From positions 1 to 64,000 of the forward strand of contig NZ_JOCQ01000059.1 in NCBI RefSeq assembly GCF_000720725.1: 64,000 nt of DNA, written 5' to 3'. The stretch comes from Streptomyces rimosus subsp. rimosus (lineage in GTDB: Bacteria; Actinomycetota; Actinomycetes; Streptomycetales; Streptomycetaceae). Of this stretch, positions 44,189-54,300 are shown piece by piece. The notes under the pieces were generated by a model, which saw only the letters and a program-made list of their open reading frames with translations, was not told the origin of the DNA and made no database searches. Positions within the stretch are counted from its first letter, which is position 1; the number at the start of each line of letters is the position of its first letter. A program made the position numbers and the translations under genes.

Positions 44189-47100
44189 CCATGACGACAG
44201 AGCCGAACGAGAGGACTGCTGTGAGCGAGCGCGACGGCCGTATCGCCGTGATCGGCATGGCGGTGCGGCTCCCGGGAGCCGAGGACGTCACGGACTTCGG
44301 GACCCTGCTGCGGCACGACGGGGTCGAGGTCGGTGAGGTCCCGCCGAGCCGCTGGGCCCGCAAGCTGTACGTCGGGAGCGGCGCCCACCAGGGCACACAC
44401 CACCGCGGCGGCTTCCTGCTGGACCCGTTCTCCTTCGATCCCGAGGCGTTCGGCCTGACCGGCGAGGACGCCGTCCTCCTCGACCCGCAGCAGCGTGTGA
44501 TGCTCGAAGTCGGCGCGCGGGCCCTGGAGGACTCCGGCTACCTGGGGACACGCCGTCGGCTCGACGCGGGCGTGTTCATCGGCGCCCGCATGAACGCCTA
44601 CGGATTCGACCACGGCCGGGGCCCGGGGGCGGACGACGCGGGCGGCCCGGCCGACGGGCCCGGAGCCGCCGCCCTCTGGGGGCGGTCGCAGAACTTCATG
44701 GCGGCCTGGCTCTCCGACCGGTTCGATCTGGCGGGGCCGAGCCTCGTCGTCGACACCGCGTGCTCGTCCTCCCTGTCCGCCGTCTGGCTGGCCTGCCAGA
44801 GCCTGACGGCGGGGGCCTGCGAACTGGCCGTCGTCGGCGCGGTCGACCTGCTGATCGACCCGCTGACCTTCGTCCTGCTCTCCCGTACCGGAGCCCTGTC
44901 CCCCAGCGGTCTGTGCCGGACCTTCGACCGCAGGGCCGACGGCTATGTGCCCGGCGAGGGCGCCGTCGCCCTCGTCCTTAAGCCGCTGCCGGCGGCACTG
45001 GCCGACGGCGACCTGGTCCTCGGCGCCATCGCCGCGACCGCGGTCAACAACGACGGCCGCACCATGGGCGTCACGTCGCCGAACCTCGAAGCGCAGGTGG
45101 AACTGCTGGACAAGGTCTACGAGCGGATCGACCCGGCGACCGTCCGGTACGTCGAAGCCCATGGCACCGGCACCGCGATCGGCGACCCGATCGAAGCCCG
45201 GGCGCTCACCGAGGTGTTCGGCCGGCGCGGGGCGCCCCGCAACTCCGTGGCACTCGGCTCCCTCAAGCGCCGCATCGGCCATCTGCACTCGGCGGCCGGT
45301 CTCGCCGGGCTGGCCAAGGTGCTCGTCCTGCTGCGCGACGGCATCGTCCCGGCGCTGGCCGTGGAAGAACCCAACCCCCGCCTCAACCTGGCCGACAGCC
45401 CGTTCCACCTCCCCGCCACGCTTGGCCACTGGCCCGATGCGCCCGTGCGGCGGGCCGCGGTGAGCGGGTTCGGCTTCGGCGGCACGAACGCGCACGTCGT
45501 GGCCGAAGCCGTGCCCTCGGCCCCGACCCGGCCCGACCGCACCGACGGGCCGACCCACATGGCGCATGTCCTTCCCCTGTCGGCCGACACCCCGTACGCG
45601 CTGCGGGAACTGGTCGCTCAGTGGATCGGGTTCCTGCCCACCGTGGGCGACGACCTCGGCGACGTGTGCGCCACCGCGCGGCTGGCCCGTCCGCACCGCG
45701 CCGAGCGGGTGGCCGTCTGCGGGGCCGACGCGACGGAACTGGCGTCCGTCCTGCGCGCGTGGCTGCTCCGGTACGGCGCTCCCGACTCCGCCGCGCCCGT
45801 GGGACCCGCCGTACGGGTCCGTCCCGAGGCCGCAGCAGCGCCCCCCGCCTGGCTGCTCGCCCTCGACCGCTCGGTGCGCCCCGTGCACGAGGTCATCGGC
45901 CTCTTCGAGACGGCGACCGGTCTGCGCCTGGCCGACTTCTCCGGAGAACTGCTGCGCATCAGCGAGGGAGTCGCTCTCACGGTGGCGCTGCGCGATACGG
46001 GGCTGCCGGAGAGCGCGGTGGACCTGCCCCCGGGGTGGCAGGCGGTCCGCGACTTCGCCTGGGGCCGCTCACCGGTCGAGGAGGCGCTGGCCGAGGTCCT
46101 CCGTCACGACGGCGATCCGGCCACCGGGTCCGGGGACGAGGCCGCCGCCGACGGCGAGCTGTGCGCCCGCCTGGCCGGGGCCCACGACGGCCGGGAGGTG
46201 GCCGCGGTGCTCGCCGCGATCACCGCCGGCATCTTCGCGGCGGGCCAGGACATCGACTGGACCGCCCACCAGAGGGGCACGGCATGGCGCAAGCGCCTGC
46301 TGCCGTCGGCACAGCCGCGCGGGCGGGCGCTGAACCTTCCCGAACCGCTGCGCTCGCCCGAGCCCGGCACCCCCACGGAGCTCGTACGGGACGAGGGAGC
46401 CGCCGGATACGTCTTCGCGCGGGTCTTCGGACCGGGCGAGGCGCCTCTCGCACAGCACGCCGTGTACCGCAGGATCATGCTGCCGGGTGTGGCGTGGCTG
46501 GAGTTCCTGCGGGAGGGCGCCGCGCTGCGCGGCGAGCCCTTCCACGGGGTACGGGACCTGCTGTTCCACCGCCCGTTGATCCCCTCCGGCGCGTGCCGCG
46601 TGGTGTGCCGTGTGGACGCGCTGGGGCGGTTCACGGTGGAGGACGGACAGCACGGGGACCCCTTCGTCACCGGCCGGCTCCAGCGCGAGCCTGCCGCCGA
46701 GCCGGCCCCCGTACCGGTCGCCGCGCTGCTCGGCGCCTGTGCCGAGGTGCACGCCGGATCGGGTCTCTACCGGTGGCTGCGGCGGATCGGCTACCACCAC
46801 GGCCGCTACTACCGCAACATCTCCTGGGTGGCGGGCCTCCCGGACGGCGGCACGCTCGCCCGTGTCGAGGGGCGGCGCCAGCGGGAACTGAACGCGCCCG
46901 GCGTCGAACTGTTCCCCGGGCTGCTGGACAGTGTCACCATCGCGGCGATCGCACCGGACAACCCGGTGTTCGGCGCCGCCGACGCGTCCGCGTTCATTCC
47001 GCTCTCGGCGGGCCGAGTGGACCTCCACGGCCCGCTCGACGACGCGGCCTACGTCCGTACGGAGACCGCCTTCTGGAACGAGGAGGCCTGCCGCGTCACC

Positions 47101-49017
47101 CAGACGGTGACCGACGCCACGGGCCGCCCCCTGCTGGTCTTCGGCGACATGTCGTCCAAGCGGGTGCCCCTGGAGGCGTTCGGTGAGGTGGGGGAGCCCC
47201 CGGCCACGGCGGCCGCGGCACCCGGCGATACGTCCGCGAGGGTGTCCGCGACCGCGGCGGGAGCGGTGGACGGTACGGAAGCGGCGCCGTCCGCCCCGGA
47301 GTCCTCCGCCCGCCTCGCCTCCGGGACACGCGACGAGCGGCCGTCGGCGTCCGGACGGGTGCTCACCTGGTTCCTGGAGCTGACGGGCACCCCCGAGGAC
47401 GACGCCGACACGGAGTTCCTGTCCGCCGGGTTCGACTCGGTGGGCCTCGTCTCGCTGAGCGAGCGGATCTCCCAGGAGTTCGGGCTGTCCCTCTACCCGA
47501 CGGTCTTCTTCGAGTACCCGACCCCCCGCCGCTTCGCCGACTTCGTCCTGAGCGAGGCCCCGGACCTGGCCGCCGGACTGGCCCCGGCGCGCCCGACGGG
47601 CAACGCCCCGGCACCTCCCGCAGAGATACGCGTGGTCGAGCCCGTACCCGCCGAGTCGGCAACGCCCGCGCCCCCGTCCGACCCCGTACGCTCGCGCGAC
47701 ATCGCCGTAGTAGGCGCGGCGGTCCGCCTGCCCACCGCACACACCCTCGCCGAGTTCGCGGACCTCCTCCGTGAAGGGCGGCACACCGTACGCGCGCTGC
47801 CCGACGGCCGCTGGAGCCGGCCACCGTCCGGGCCCGCACCGTACGCCTCGTTCCTGGAAGCCGTGGACGAGTTCGACCCGGGCCCGTTCCGGATCTCGCC
47901 CCGGGAAGCGCCGCTGATCGACCCCCAGGCGAGGATCGTGTACGAGACGGTCTGGCAGGCCCTGGAGGACGGCGGACGCGCCGGTGAGCGGGCCGAGGGC
48001 GGCCGGACCGGGCTGTGGATCGCGTACAGCCACGACCACTACCACGAGGAACGGGCACGCCTCGGTGTGCCCGACGGCCGGGGCCTGGGCCTGGAGGCGA
48101 TGATCGCGAACCGGCTGTCCTACCTGATGGACTGGCACGGGCCGAGCGCACTGGTCAACACCCTCTGCTCGTCCTCCCTGGTGGCCGTGCACACGGCCGT
48201 GCAGCACCTGCGCGCCGGGGACATCGACACCGCGGTGATCGGCGCGGTGCACGCCGCTCTCAGCCCGGAGTACTTCCGCTCGATGGGCGATCTGATGGCC
48301 CTCTCACCGCGGCACCGCTGTCATGCCTTCGACGCCACCGCCGACGGGTTCGTCCCCGGGGAGGGCGCGGTCGCCGTCGTCCTGCGGCGCCACGACGACG
48401 CCCGACGGGACGGTGACCGGGTCCGCGGCCTCATCAAGGGCGCGGCCGTGAACCACGGCGGCCGCACGACCCGCTACTCCGCACCGAGTCCCCGCGGGCA
48501 GAAGGACGTCATCACCGAGGGATTGCGGGACGCGGGGGTCCCGCCGGAGACGATCGGGCTGCTGGAGGCGCACGGTACGGGGACGAGGCTGGGCGACCCG
48601 ATCGAGGTCGACGGGCTGGTGCGGGCCTGGCGCGGGCACACCCGCCGTGCGCAGTTCTGTGCGATCGGGTCATTGAAGTCGAATGTGGGTCATCTGGAGC
48701 CGGCCGCGGGTCTGGCGGGTCTGGTGAAGTGTCTGCTGGCGATGGAGTACGGGGTGGTTCCGCCGACGCTGCATGTCACGCGTCCCAATGACCACATCCG
48801 TTTCGAGGACTTCCGCAGGACAGCCACATCGTGCGGATCAGCGCGGCGGACGAGGCCGCACTGCGTGACCTGGCCGGCGGCTACGCCGACCACCTGGCAG
48901 GCACCGCCGAGGACCGGCTCGGTGACTTCGCCCGCACCGCCAACACCGCGCGGGCCGCCCACCGGTACCGCATCGCCGTGCACGGCGCCACGGCCGGCGA
49001 ACTGGCCGCCCGGCTGA
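44185..49017 (+). CDS. PKS C, N-terminal part: KS-DH*-ACP / KS (frame broken near 48811)
   Basis: GTG 44185 overlaps the stop of PKS B; ATG 44191 is possible. KS5 (C193, H326, H366) is followed by an AT-less linker, a degenerate DH (H758 in QHAVYRRIMLPG; YHHGRYYRN in place of YGP; D915), ACP (S1085) and KS6 (from 1171; C1328, H1463, H1503). Residues are PKS up to 1542 (base 48810). The last 68 residues are out-of-frame sequence. The correct continuation (QDSHIVRI, KS-AT linker, AT) is in another frame from about 48813. KS6 therefore lacks its C-terminal GFGxGGxNAHV strand. An intact gene would run to 50210. Confidence 0.88.
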   Translation: MTMTTEPNERTAVSERDGRIAVIGMAVRLPGAEDVTDFGTLLRHDGVEVGEVPPSRWARKLYVGSGAHQGTHHRGGFLLDPFSFDPEAFGLTGEDAVLLDPQQRVMLEVGARALEDSGYLGTRRRLDAGVFIGARMNAYGFDHGRGPGADDAGGPADGPGAAALWGRSQNFMAAWLSDRFDLAGPSLVVDTACSSSLSAVWLACQSLTAGACELAVVGAVDLLIDPLTFVLLSRTGALSPSGLCRTFDRRADGYVPGEGAVALVLKPLPAALADGDLVLGAIAATAVNNDGRTMGVTSPNLEAQVELLDKVYERIDPATVRYVEAHGTGTAIGDPIEARALTEVFGRRGAPRNSVALGSLKRRIGHLHSAAGLAGLAKVLVLLRDGIVPALAVEEPNPRLNLADSPFHLPATLGHWPDAPVRRAAVSGFGFGGTNAHVVAEAVPSAPTRPDRTDGPTHMAHVLPLSADTPYALRELVAQWIGFLPTVGDDLGDVCATARLARPHRAERVAVCGADATELASVLRAWLLRYGAPDSAAPVGPAVRVRPEAAAAPPAWLLALDRSVRPVHEVIGLFETATGLRLADFSGELLRISEGVALTVALRDTGLPESAVDLPPGWQAVRDFAWGRSPVEEALAEVLRHDGDPATGSGDEAAADGELCARLAGAHDGREVAAVLAAITAGIFAAGQDIDWTAHQRGTAWRKRLLPSAQPRGRALNLPEPLRSPEPGTPTELVRDEGAAGYVFARVFGPGEAPLAQHAVYRRIMLPGVAWLEFLREGAALRGEPFHGVRDLLFHRPLIPSGACRVVCRVDALGRFTVEDGQHGDPFVTGRLQREPAAEPAPVPVAALLGACAEVHAGSGLYRWLRRIGYHHGRYYRNISWVAGLPDGGTLARVEGRRQRELNAPGVELFPGLLDSVTIAAIAPDNPVFGAADASAFIPLSAGRVDLHGPLDDAAYVRTETAFWNEEACRVTQTVTDATGRPLLVFGDMSSKRVPLEAFGEVGEPPATAAAAPGDTSARVSATAAGAVDGTEAAPSAPESSARLASGTRDERPSASGRVLTWFLELTGTPEDDADTEFLSAGFDSVGLVSLSERISQEFGLSLYPTVFFEYPTPRRFADFVLSEAPDLAAGLAPARPTGNAPAPPAEIRVVEPVPAESATPAPPSDPVRSRDIAVVGAAVRLPTAHTLAEFADLLREGRHTVRALPDGRWSRPPSGPAPYASFLEAVDEFDPGPFRISPREAPLIDPQARIVYETVWQALEDGGRAGERAEGGRTGLWIAYSHDHYHEERARLGVPDGRGLGLEAMIANRLSYLMDWHGPSALVNTLCSSSLVAVHTAVQHLRAGDIDTAVIGAVHAALSPEYFRSMGDLMALSPRHRCHAFDATADGFVPGEGAVAVVLRRHDDARRDGDRVRGLIKGAAVNHGGRTTRYSAPSPRGQKDVITEGLRDAGVPPETIGLLEAHGTGTRLGDPIEVDGLVRAWRGHTRRAQFCAIGSLKSNVGHLEPAAGLAGLVKCLLAMEYGVVPPTLHVTRPNDHIRFEDFRRTATSCGSARRTRPHCVTWPAATPTTWQAPPRTGSVTSPAPPTPRGPPTGTASPCTAPRPANWPPG
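48712..48810 (+). repeat. 99-bp exact repeat, copy 2 (inside KS6)
   Basis: Exact match to 41792-41890. The frame shift of PKS C falls immediately after it. Confidence 0.95.
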
Positions 49018-50210
49018 GGGAGGTCGCCTCCGGAGCCACACCGCCGACCCGGCACACCCGGACGGCGACGACCACCGCCTTCCTCTTCACCGGACAGGGC
49101 TCGCAGTACGCGGGCATGGCCCAGGGCCTGGCGGCGACCGAGCCGCACTTCCGCGACGCGCTCCACGAGTGCGCCGGCCTCCTCGCCCCGCACACCGACG
49201 TACCGCTGCCCGACCTCCTGTGGGGCGACGCCCGGCACTTGCTGGAGCAGACCCGGTACGCGCAGATCGGCATCGTCAGCGTCCAGGTCGCCCTGGTCGC
49301 TGCCCTCCGGGCGGCCGGGGTCCGGCCCGACGCGGTCGCCGGGCACAGCCTGGGCGAGCTGACCGCGGCCTGGGCCGCCGGCGTGCTCACCCTGCCCGAC
49401 CTGCTGCGGCTGACCGCGCTCCGCGGCGAGCTGATGCAGGCCCGGCCCGCCACCGGCACCATGGCCGTCGTCCACACCGGCATCCGTGCGCTCACGGCCG
49501 AACTGGAGAAATTCCCGGGCATCGAGATCGCGGCCCACAACGCGCCGCGCGTCCACACCGTCAGCGGCCCGGAAGAAGCGCTGGCCCGGTTCGCGGAGCA
49601 GAGCAGCTTCCGCGTACGGCCCCTGAAGGTCAGCCACGCCTTCCACTCCGCGGTGATGGAGCCGGCCCTCGCGCCCTTCACGGACGCGGTGGCCGCCACC
49701 CCGCTCGCGCCACCCGCGATCCCTTTCGCCAGCACCCTCACCGGCGCCTGGCACAGCGATGCCACCGCCACCGATCCCGGGCACTGGGCCCAGGCGATCC
49801 GCCGGGCCGTCCGTTTCAGCCAGGCCGTCACCACGCTGGCGGAGACGGGGCCGCACACCGTCTGGGAGATCGGGCCGCACCCGCAGCTCCTCCCGCTCGC
49901 CCGCGCCACGCTGGCCGAGACACGGCCCGGTACCGACCCCGTGTGGATCACTACGCTCCAGCGGGGCCGGGCGGACCAGCCGCAGTTCCACGCCGCGCTG
50001 GCGGCCCACCACAACCACACCGGCGCGGACCTGCACTGGACCGCCCTGCACCACGGCAAACGCCAGAGCGTGACCACCGTGCCCGGCTACCCCTTCAGGC
50101 GCCGCCGGTTCTGGATCACACTCGACGTGCCCGGCACCTCGGCCACCGGCCCCACGACCACCGACAGTACCCACCCGCACGAGACGAAGAGGCCCGAGCA
50201 CCATGGCTAG
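48831..50210 (+). CDS. PKS C, C-terminal part: malonyl-type acyltransferase
   Basis: The frame opens before GTG 48831, and the first homologous residues are QDSHIVRI at about 48813. There is no ribosome binding site, so this is the detached end of PKS C rather than a stand-alone AT. It holds the KS-AT linker, FTGQGSQYAGM, the catalytic GHSLGE (S173 counted from 48831) and SHAFHS, the malonyl-CoA signature. It ends with the post-AT linker (VTTVPGYPFRRRRFW). It is close in sequence to the AT of PKS A. Its stop overlaps the start of the AlkC gene by 8 nt. The ketoreducing half of this module is in PKS D. Confidence 0.88.
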   Translation: MRISAADEAALRDLAGGYADHLAGTAEDRLGDFARTANTARAAHRYRIAVHGATAGELAARLREVASGATPPTRHTRTATTTAFLFTGQGSQYAGMAQGLAATEPHFRDALHECAGLLAPHTDVPLPDLLWGDARHLLEQTRYAQIGIVSVQVALVAALRAAGVRPDAVAGHSLGELTAAWAAGVLTLPDLLRLTALRGELMQARPATGTMAVVHTGIRALTAELEKFPGIEIAAHNAPRVHTVSGPEEALARFAEQSSFRVRPLKVSHAFHSAVMEPALAPFTDAVAATPLAPPAIPFASTLTGAWHSDATATDPGHWAQAIRRAVRFSQAVTTLAETGPHTVWEIGPHPQLLPLARATLAETRPGTDPVWITTLQRGRADQPQFHAALAAHHNHTGADLHWTALHHGKRQSVTTVPGYPFRRRRFWITLDVPGTSATGPTTTDSTHPHETKRPEHHG

Positions 50211-51324
50211 CGAATACGGACTGAAGCGACACTTCAACGGCGACGCCGCGCGCCTCATCGGGGGCAGGACACGCGCCGTCCACCCCGGGTTCGACGTCGA
50301 GGGCTACGCGGCCGAGGTCGAACAGCGCATCCCCGGCAAGGAGCTGAAGGACCGCGTCCTCGTCCTGACCGAAGGCCTGCGCACCCGGCTTCCCGAGGAC
50401 TACCCGGCCGCCGTGGCCGTGCTCGTGCAGATCCTCGGGGACGAACTGGCCGAAGGCGACGGCATGTTCAACACCAGCTGGTTCCTCATGCCGGTGGCCA
50501 GGTTCGTGGAGGAGTACGGCCGGGACCACCCCGAGGTGTCGCTGGACGCCATCGAGGCGATCACCCGGTGCCACACGGGCGAGTACGCCATCCGGCCCTT
50601 CGTCGAGGACCACTATGCGATGACCATGAAGCGCGTCGCGGAATGGGCCCGCAGCCCGAGCCACAACGTGCGGCGCCTGGCCAGCGAGGGAATCCGCCCG
50701 CGCCTGCCCTGGGCCCGCACCCTCGACGTCTTCGTCAAGGACCCGCGGCCCGTTCTGGAGGTCCTGGAGACGCTGCGCAGCGACCCGGCGGAGTACGTGC
50801 GCAAGTCCGTGGCCAACAACCTCAACGACATCTCCAAGGACTCCCCGGAGATCGCGCTCGCCACCGCGTTGCGCTGGCTGGAGGAAAGCCCCACGCCGGA
50901 GACGAACTGGATCGTGAAGCACGCCCTGCGCACCCTGGTGAAGAAGGGCGACCAGCAGGCTCTGGCCATCCTCGGGGCGACGGGCGGGCAGTTCGTCCAG
51001 GTGTCCGGCCTGCGCGTCACCCCCGCCGCGGTGACCGTCGGGGACACCCTCGTCATCGACTTCGCCGTGGAGAACGCCGACACCCGGGCCCACAGTGTCA
51101 CCGTCGACTACGTGGTCCACCACGTACGCAAGAACGGCCGCAGCATTCCGAAGGTCTTCAAGCTGACGACCCTCGAACTCGCCGCCGGGGAGCGGCGGTC
51201 CCTCCAGAAGACCCACGCCCTCAAGGAGGTGCAGACCCGCCGGTACTACGCGGGTGAGCACGCCGTCGACATTCAGGTGAACGGCCTGGTCAAGGCCACC
51301 GAGCAGTTCGCGCTGCGCATATGA
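50203..51324 (+). CDS. AlkC-family DNA alkylation-repair glycosylase with Ig-like domain
   Basis: This 373-residue protein has the HEAT-like helical repeats of the AlkC/AlkD superfamily (about 1-265). The hallmark stretch is VAEWARSPSHNVRRLASEGI, then RPRLPWA and EYVRKSVANNLNDISKD, which marks AlkC. Residues about 270-373 form a beta-rich Ig-like domain (VSGLRVTPAAVTVGDTLVID), as in the AlkC-alpha subgroup. The family removes N3-alkylated bases such as 3-methyladenine and 3-methylcytosine without base flipping. The gene lies inside the PKS operon: its start overlaps the AT end and its stop overlaps PKS D (ATGA). Relatives in yatakemycin- or trioxacarcin-type clusters give self-resistance, so a DNA-alkylating product is inferred. 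Confidence 0.9.
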   Translation: MASEYGLKRHFNGDAARLIGGRTRAVHPGFDVEGYAAEVEQRIPGKELKDRVLVLTEGLRTRLPEDYPAAVAVLVQILGDELAEGDGMFNTSWFLMPVARFVEEYGRDHPEVSLDAIEAITRCHTGEYAIRPFVEDHYAMTMKRVAEWARSPSHNVRRLASEGIRPRLPWARTLDVFVKDPRPVLEVLETLRSDPAEYVRKSVANNLNDISKDSPEIALATALRWLEESPTPETNWIVKHALRTLVKKGDQQALAILGATGGQFVQVSGLRVTPAAVTVGDTLVIDFAVENADTRAHSVTVDYVVHHVRKNGRSIPKVFKLTTLELAAGERRSLQKTHALKEVQTRRYYAGEHAVDIQVNGLVKATEQFALRI

Positions 51325-54300
51325 GCGGGGCCGCCGCGCACCTCGCCGCCACCGATCCGCTGGTCCGTGACCACCGGATCGGCGACACCCCCGTCCTCCC
51401 GGCCGCCGCCCAGCTCGACATCATGCTCACCGCCTGCGACGCCCGGCGCCCCGACCGTGTGTGGACGCTGGAGAACGTCACCTTCAGCGCACCGCTCCGG
51501 GTGACCGGCCCCGGCGTCGACCTCACGGTGGTCACCTCCGACGACGGGCGGTGCTCGCTCCGTTCGCCCGGTACCGACGGGGAAGGCGCGCCGGTCGAGC
51601 ACAGTACGGCGGATGTGCGCGGGACGCCCCTGCCGCCGCCCCGCTACGTCGATCCGGCCGGACTGCGGGCCGGCTGCGCGGAACCCGTCGTGCTGGCGGA
51701 CGTGGCGGCATGGCGGCAGACCAGTGGCATCACGTACGGGCCCGCCTACCGGGCGATCCGGTCCGCGCACCGCGGGCCGGACCGCATGCTGACGGTGCTG
51801 CGCGCGGACACCGGCCCGCACGGGGCCGGGTACGTGCCGCCGCCCCTGCTCGACAGCGTCTTCCAGGCCCTGGGCATGCTCGACGGCGGGGTGGCCGGGG
51901 CATGTCTGCCCTGGTACGTGGGCCGGATCGTGGTGCGCCGGCGGGTCTCCGGCACGGTGTTCGCCCTCGTGGAGCGGGACACGACCGTCCAGTCCCGGGG
52001 CGGTGCGGTGCGGGGGCGGGCCACCGTCTGCAACCAGCAGGGCGAAGTCCTGATCGAACTGGACCGCATCACCCTCAAGTCGTCTGCGGCACGGGCCCGG
52101 ACCGCGGAGGCGCAGAGCCGTTCCGCAGCGGGTTCGGTGGAGACCGTCGTCTGGCGGAAGACCGAACCGGCGGCCGCCCCACCGGCGCGTGACGGGGCCC
52201 TGCTGCTGGTCTCGCCGCAGCGGGTGCCGGCGCCTGCCGGCCGGTCCGTGGTCCACCTGACGCCGGAGGAGCTGACCGGGGAACGCCTCGGCAAGGTGCT
52301 CGCCGGGACGGTCGTGGGGGCTGTGGTCTACGCCGCCCCGCACGGCCTGGCCGGCGCGGAGCGGGTGGGCGAAGCCCTGCAGGGAGTCTTCGCCCTGGTG
52401 AGGCGGCTCGCGGCACATCCGCCGATGCCGGATCTCCTGATGGTCACCAGTGGGGCCCAGCAGGTGGCGGGGGAGGAGACCGTCGATCCCTTCATGACCT
52501 CCCTGTGGGGGCTCGGCCGCACTGTGGCCGTGGAGCACCCCCGCGCCACCGTGCGTCTGGTGGACCTGGAGCCCGGGGCCGGCCTCACGGCGACCGCACT
52601 GGAGCAGGTGCTCGGACACGCCGGACCGGAACTCGCCCGCCGGGCGGGCAGCTGGTACCGGCCGGAACTGGAACCGGACGGGCACCCAACGCGATCGCCG
52701 AGCGGTGCACAGGGCCCCCGCCTGCGCGGCGGACGCTTCCTCATCACCGGCGGCATGGGCGGCATCGGCCTGCGCGTCGCGGAATTCCTGGCGGCCGAGG
52801 GCTGCGCCCATCTGACACTCGTGGGCCGCAACGTCCCGGGCACCGGGGAGACGCGGGCGCGGCTCGACCGGCTCGGCAGCCGCTGCCGCCTGGACACCGT
52901 GGCCGCGGACGTCCGCCAGCTGCCGAACGTGCTCGACGGCGCGGAGCGCTACGACGGCGTGTTCCACGCCGCCGGGGTGCTGCGCGACGGTCTGGCCCGC
53001 ACCCTGACGCCGGACTGGGTCGAGGACGTCCTCGGCCCCAAGATCGGCGGAGTGCACGCGATCGCCGACCTGATCGCGGGCAGCGGGTCACCGGACTTCG
53101 TCGCCCTCTTCTCGTCTGTGTCCGCGGTGCGCGCCAACCTCGGCCAGAGCGCCTACGCCACGGCCAACTCCTACCTGGACGGCTACGCCGCCCGCAGACG
53201 CGCCGCCGGAGAGCCCTGGTTCAGCCTCGGCTGGGGACTGTGGAACGTCGGCATGGGCGCGGAAATCGCCCCGAAGGCCGCCACGCACGGCGTCCCGGTC
53301 CTCACCGCGGACCGCGGTGTCGCCCTGCTGCGTACCGTCCTCGGCCGTCCTCCCGCGCACTACGTCCTGACCGCCGCCCATGCGAAGGAAGAATCCATGA
53401 CCGCTGTGACACCGGAACGCGGGCTGTGGCCGTCGCTGACCACGGCCTTGAAGAAAGTCCTGCACGTGGACGACGTGGCACCGGAGGACGACCTGCTGGA
53501 GCTGGGCCTGGACTCGATGATGGCGGTGGAGCTGGCCGCTTCCCTGTCCGCCGACGGTTTCGAAACCGACCCGATGTCCTTCTTCGACCACAGTACGGTC
53601 GGAGAACTGGCCCGCCACCTCCAACCGTTGGCCGGTACGGCCCCGGCCCCGGCGACGGCGCCGGTCGAGGCGCCCGCCGCTCCCGCCCCGGTGCCGGACC
53701 CGGCACCCCCGGTACCCCCGGCACGTGAGCCGGAACGGTCGGCCCCCGCCGCCGCTGTGCACCGGACCCCGACCCCCACCGCCGCTGTGCACCGCACCCC
53801 GGCCGACTCCTTCGTCCCCGACTGGGACCGGTACCGCGACCCGTCACCCGCAGGCCCCAAGGCGACGGGAACGGCCCCGGCCCCCGAGGCGCCACGCCCC
53901 CGGACCCACACCCTTCGGCGTACCCTGCCCGGCCGTCTCACCAGCAGGCCCGACGGCACGTTCCTCGACCGGCGTATCGACGCCCTTTCGGCGGAGGACC
54001 GCGCCGTCGTCGCCCAGGACGCGTACTTCTACGAGCCCGTCATCGAGGAGACACGGGGCGCCTACATCAAGTTCGACGGCCGCTGGTTCCTCAACTTCGC
54101 CTCGTACAGCTACCTCGGGCTCATCGGGCACGACTACATCGAGCAGCAGACGCTGCGGGCCGTGGAACGGCACGGCACCGGCGCCCACGGCGTACGGCTC
54201 CTCGCGGGCACCCTCCAGCTGCACCGCGAACTGGAACTCGCGCTCGCCCGCTTCCTCGGCACCGAGGACGCCGTCGTCTTCTCCAGCGGCTACATGGCGA

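Noticed and set aside
29539..48810. Non-elongating KS0 domains recognised by missing catalytic residues
   Set aside because: All six KS domains keep the Cys and both His; KS3 has HGTAT but its His is present.
48831..50210. Free-standing trans-AT gene
   Set aside because: It starts with the KS-AT linker, has no ribosome binding site and continues PKS C after a frameshift; it is a detached cis-AT.
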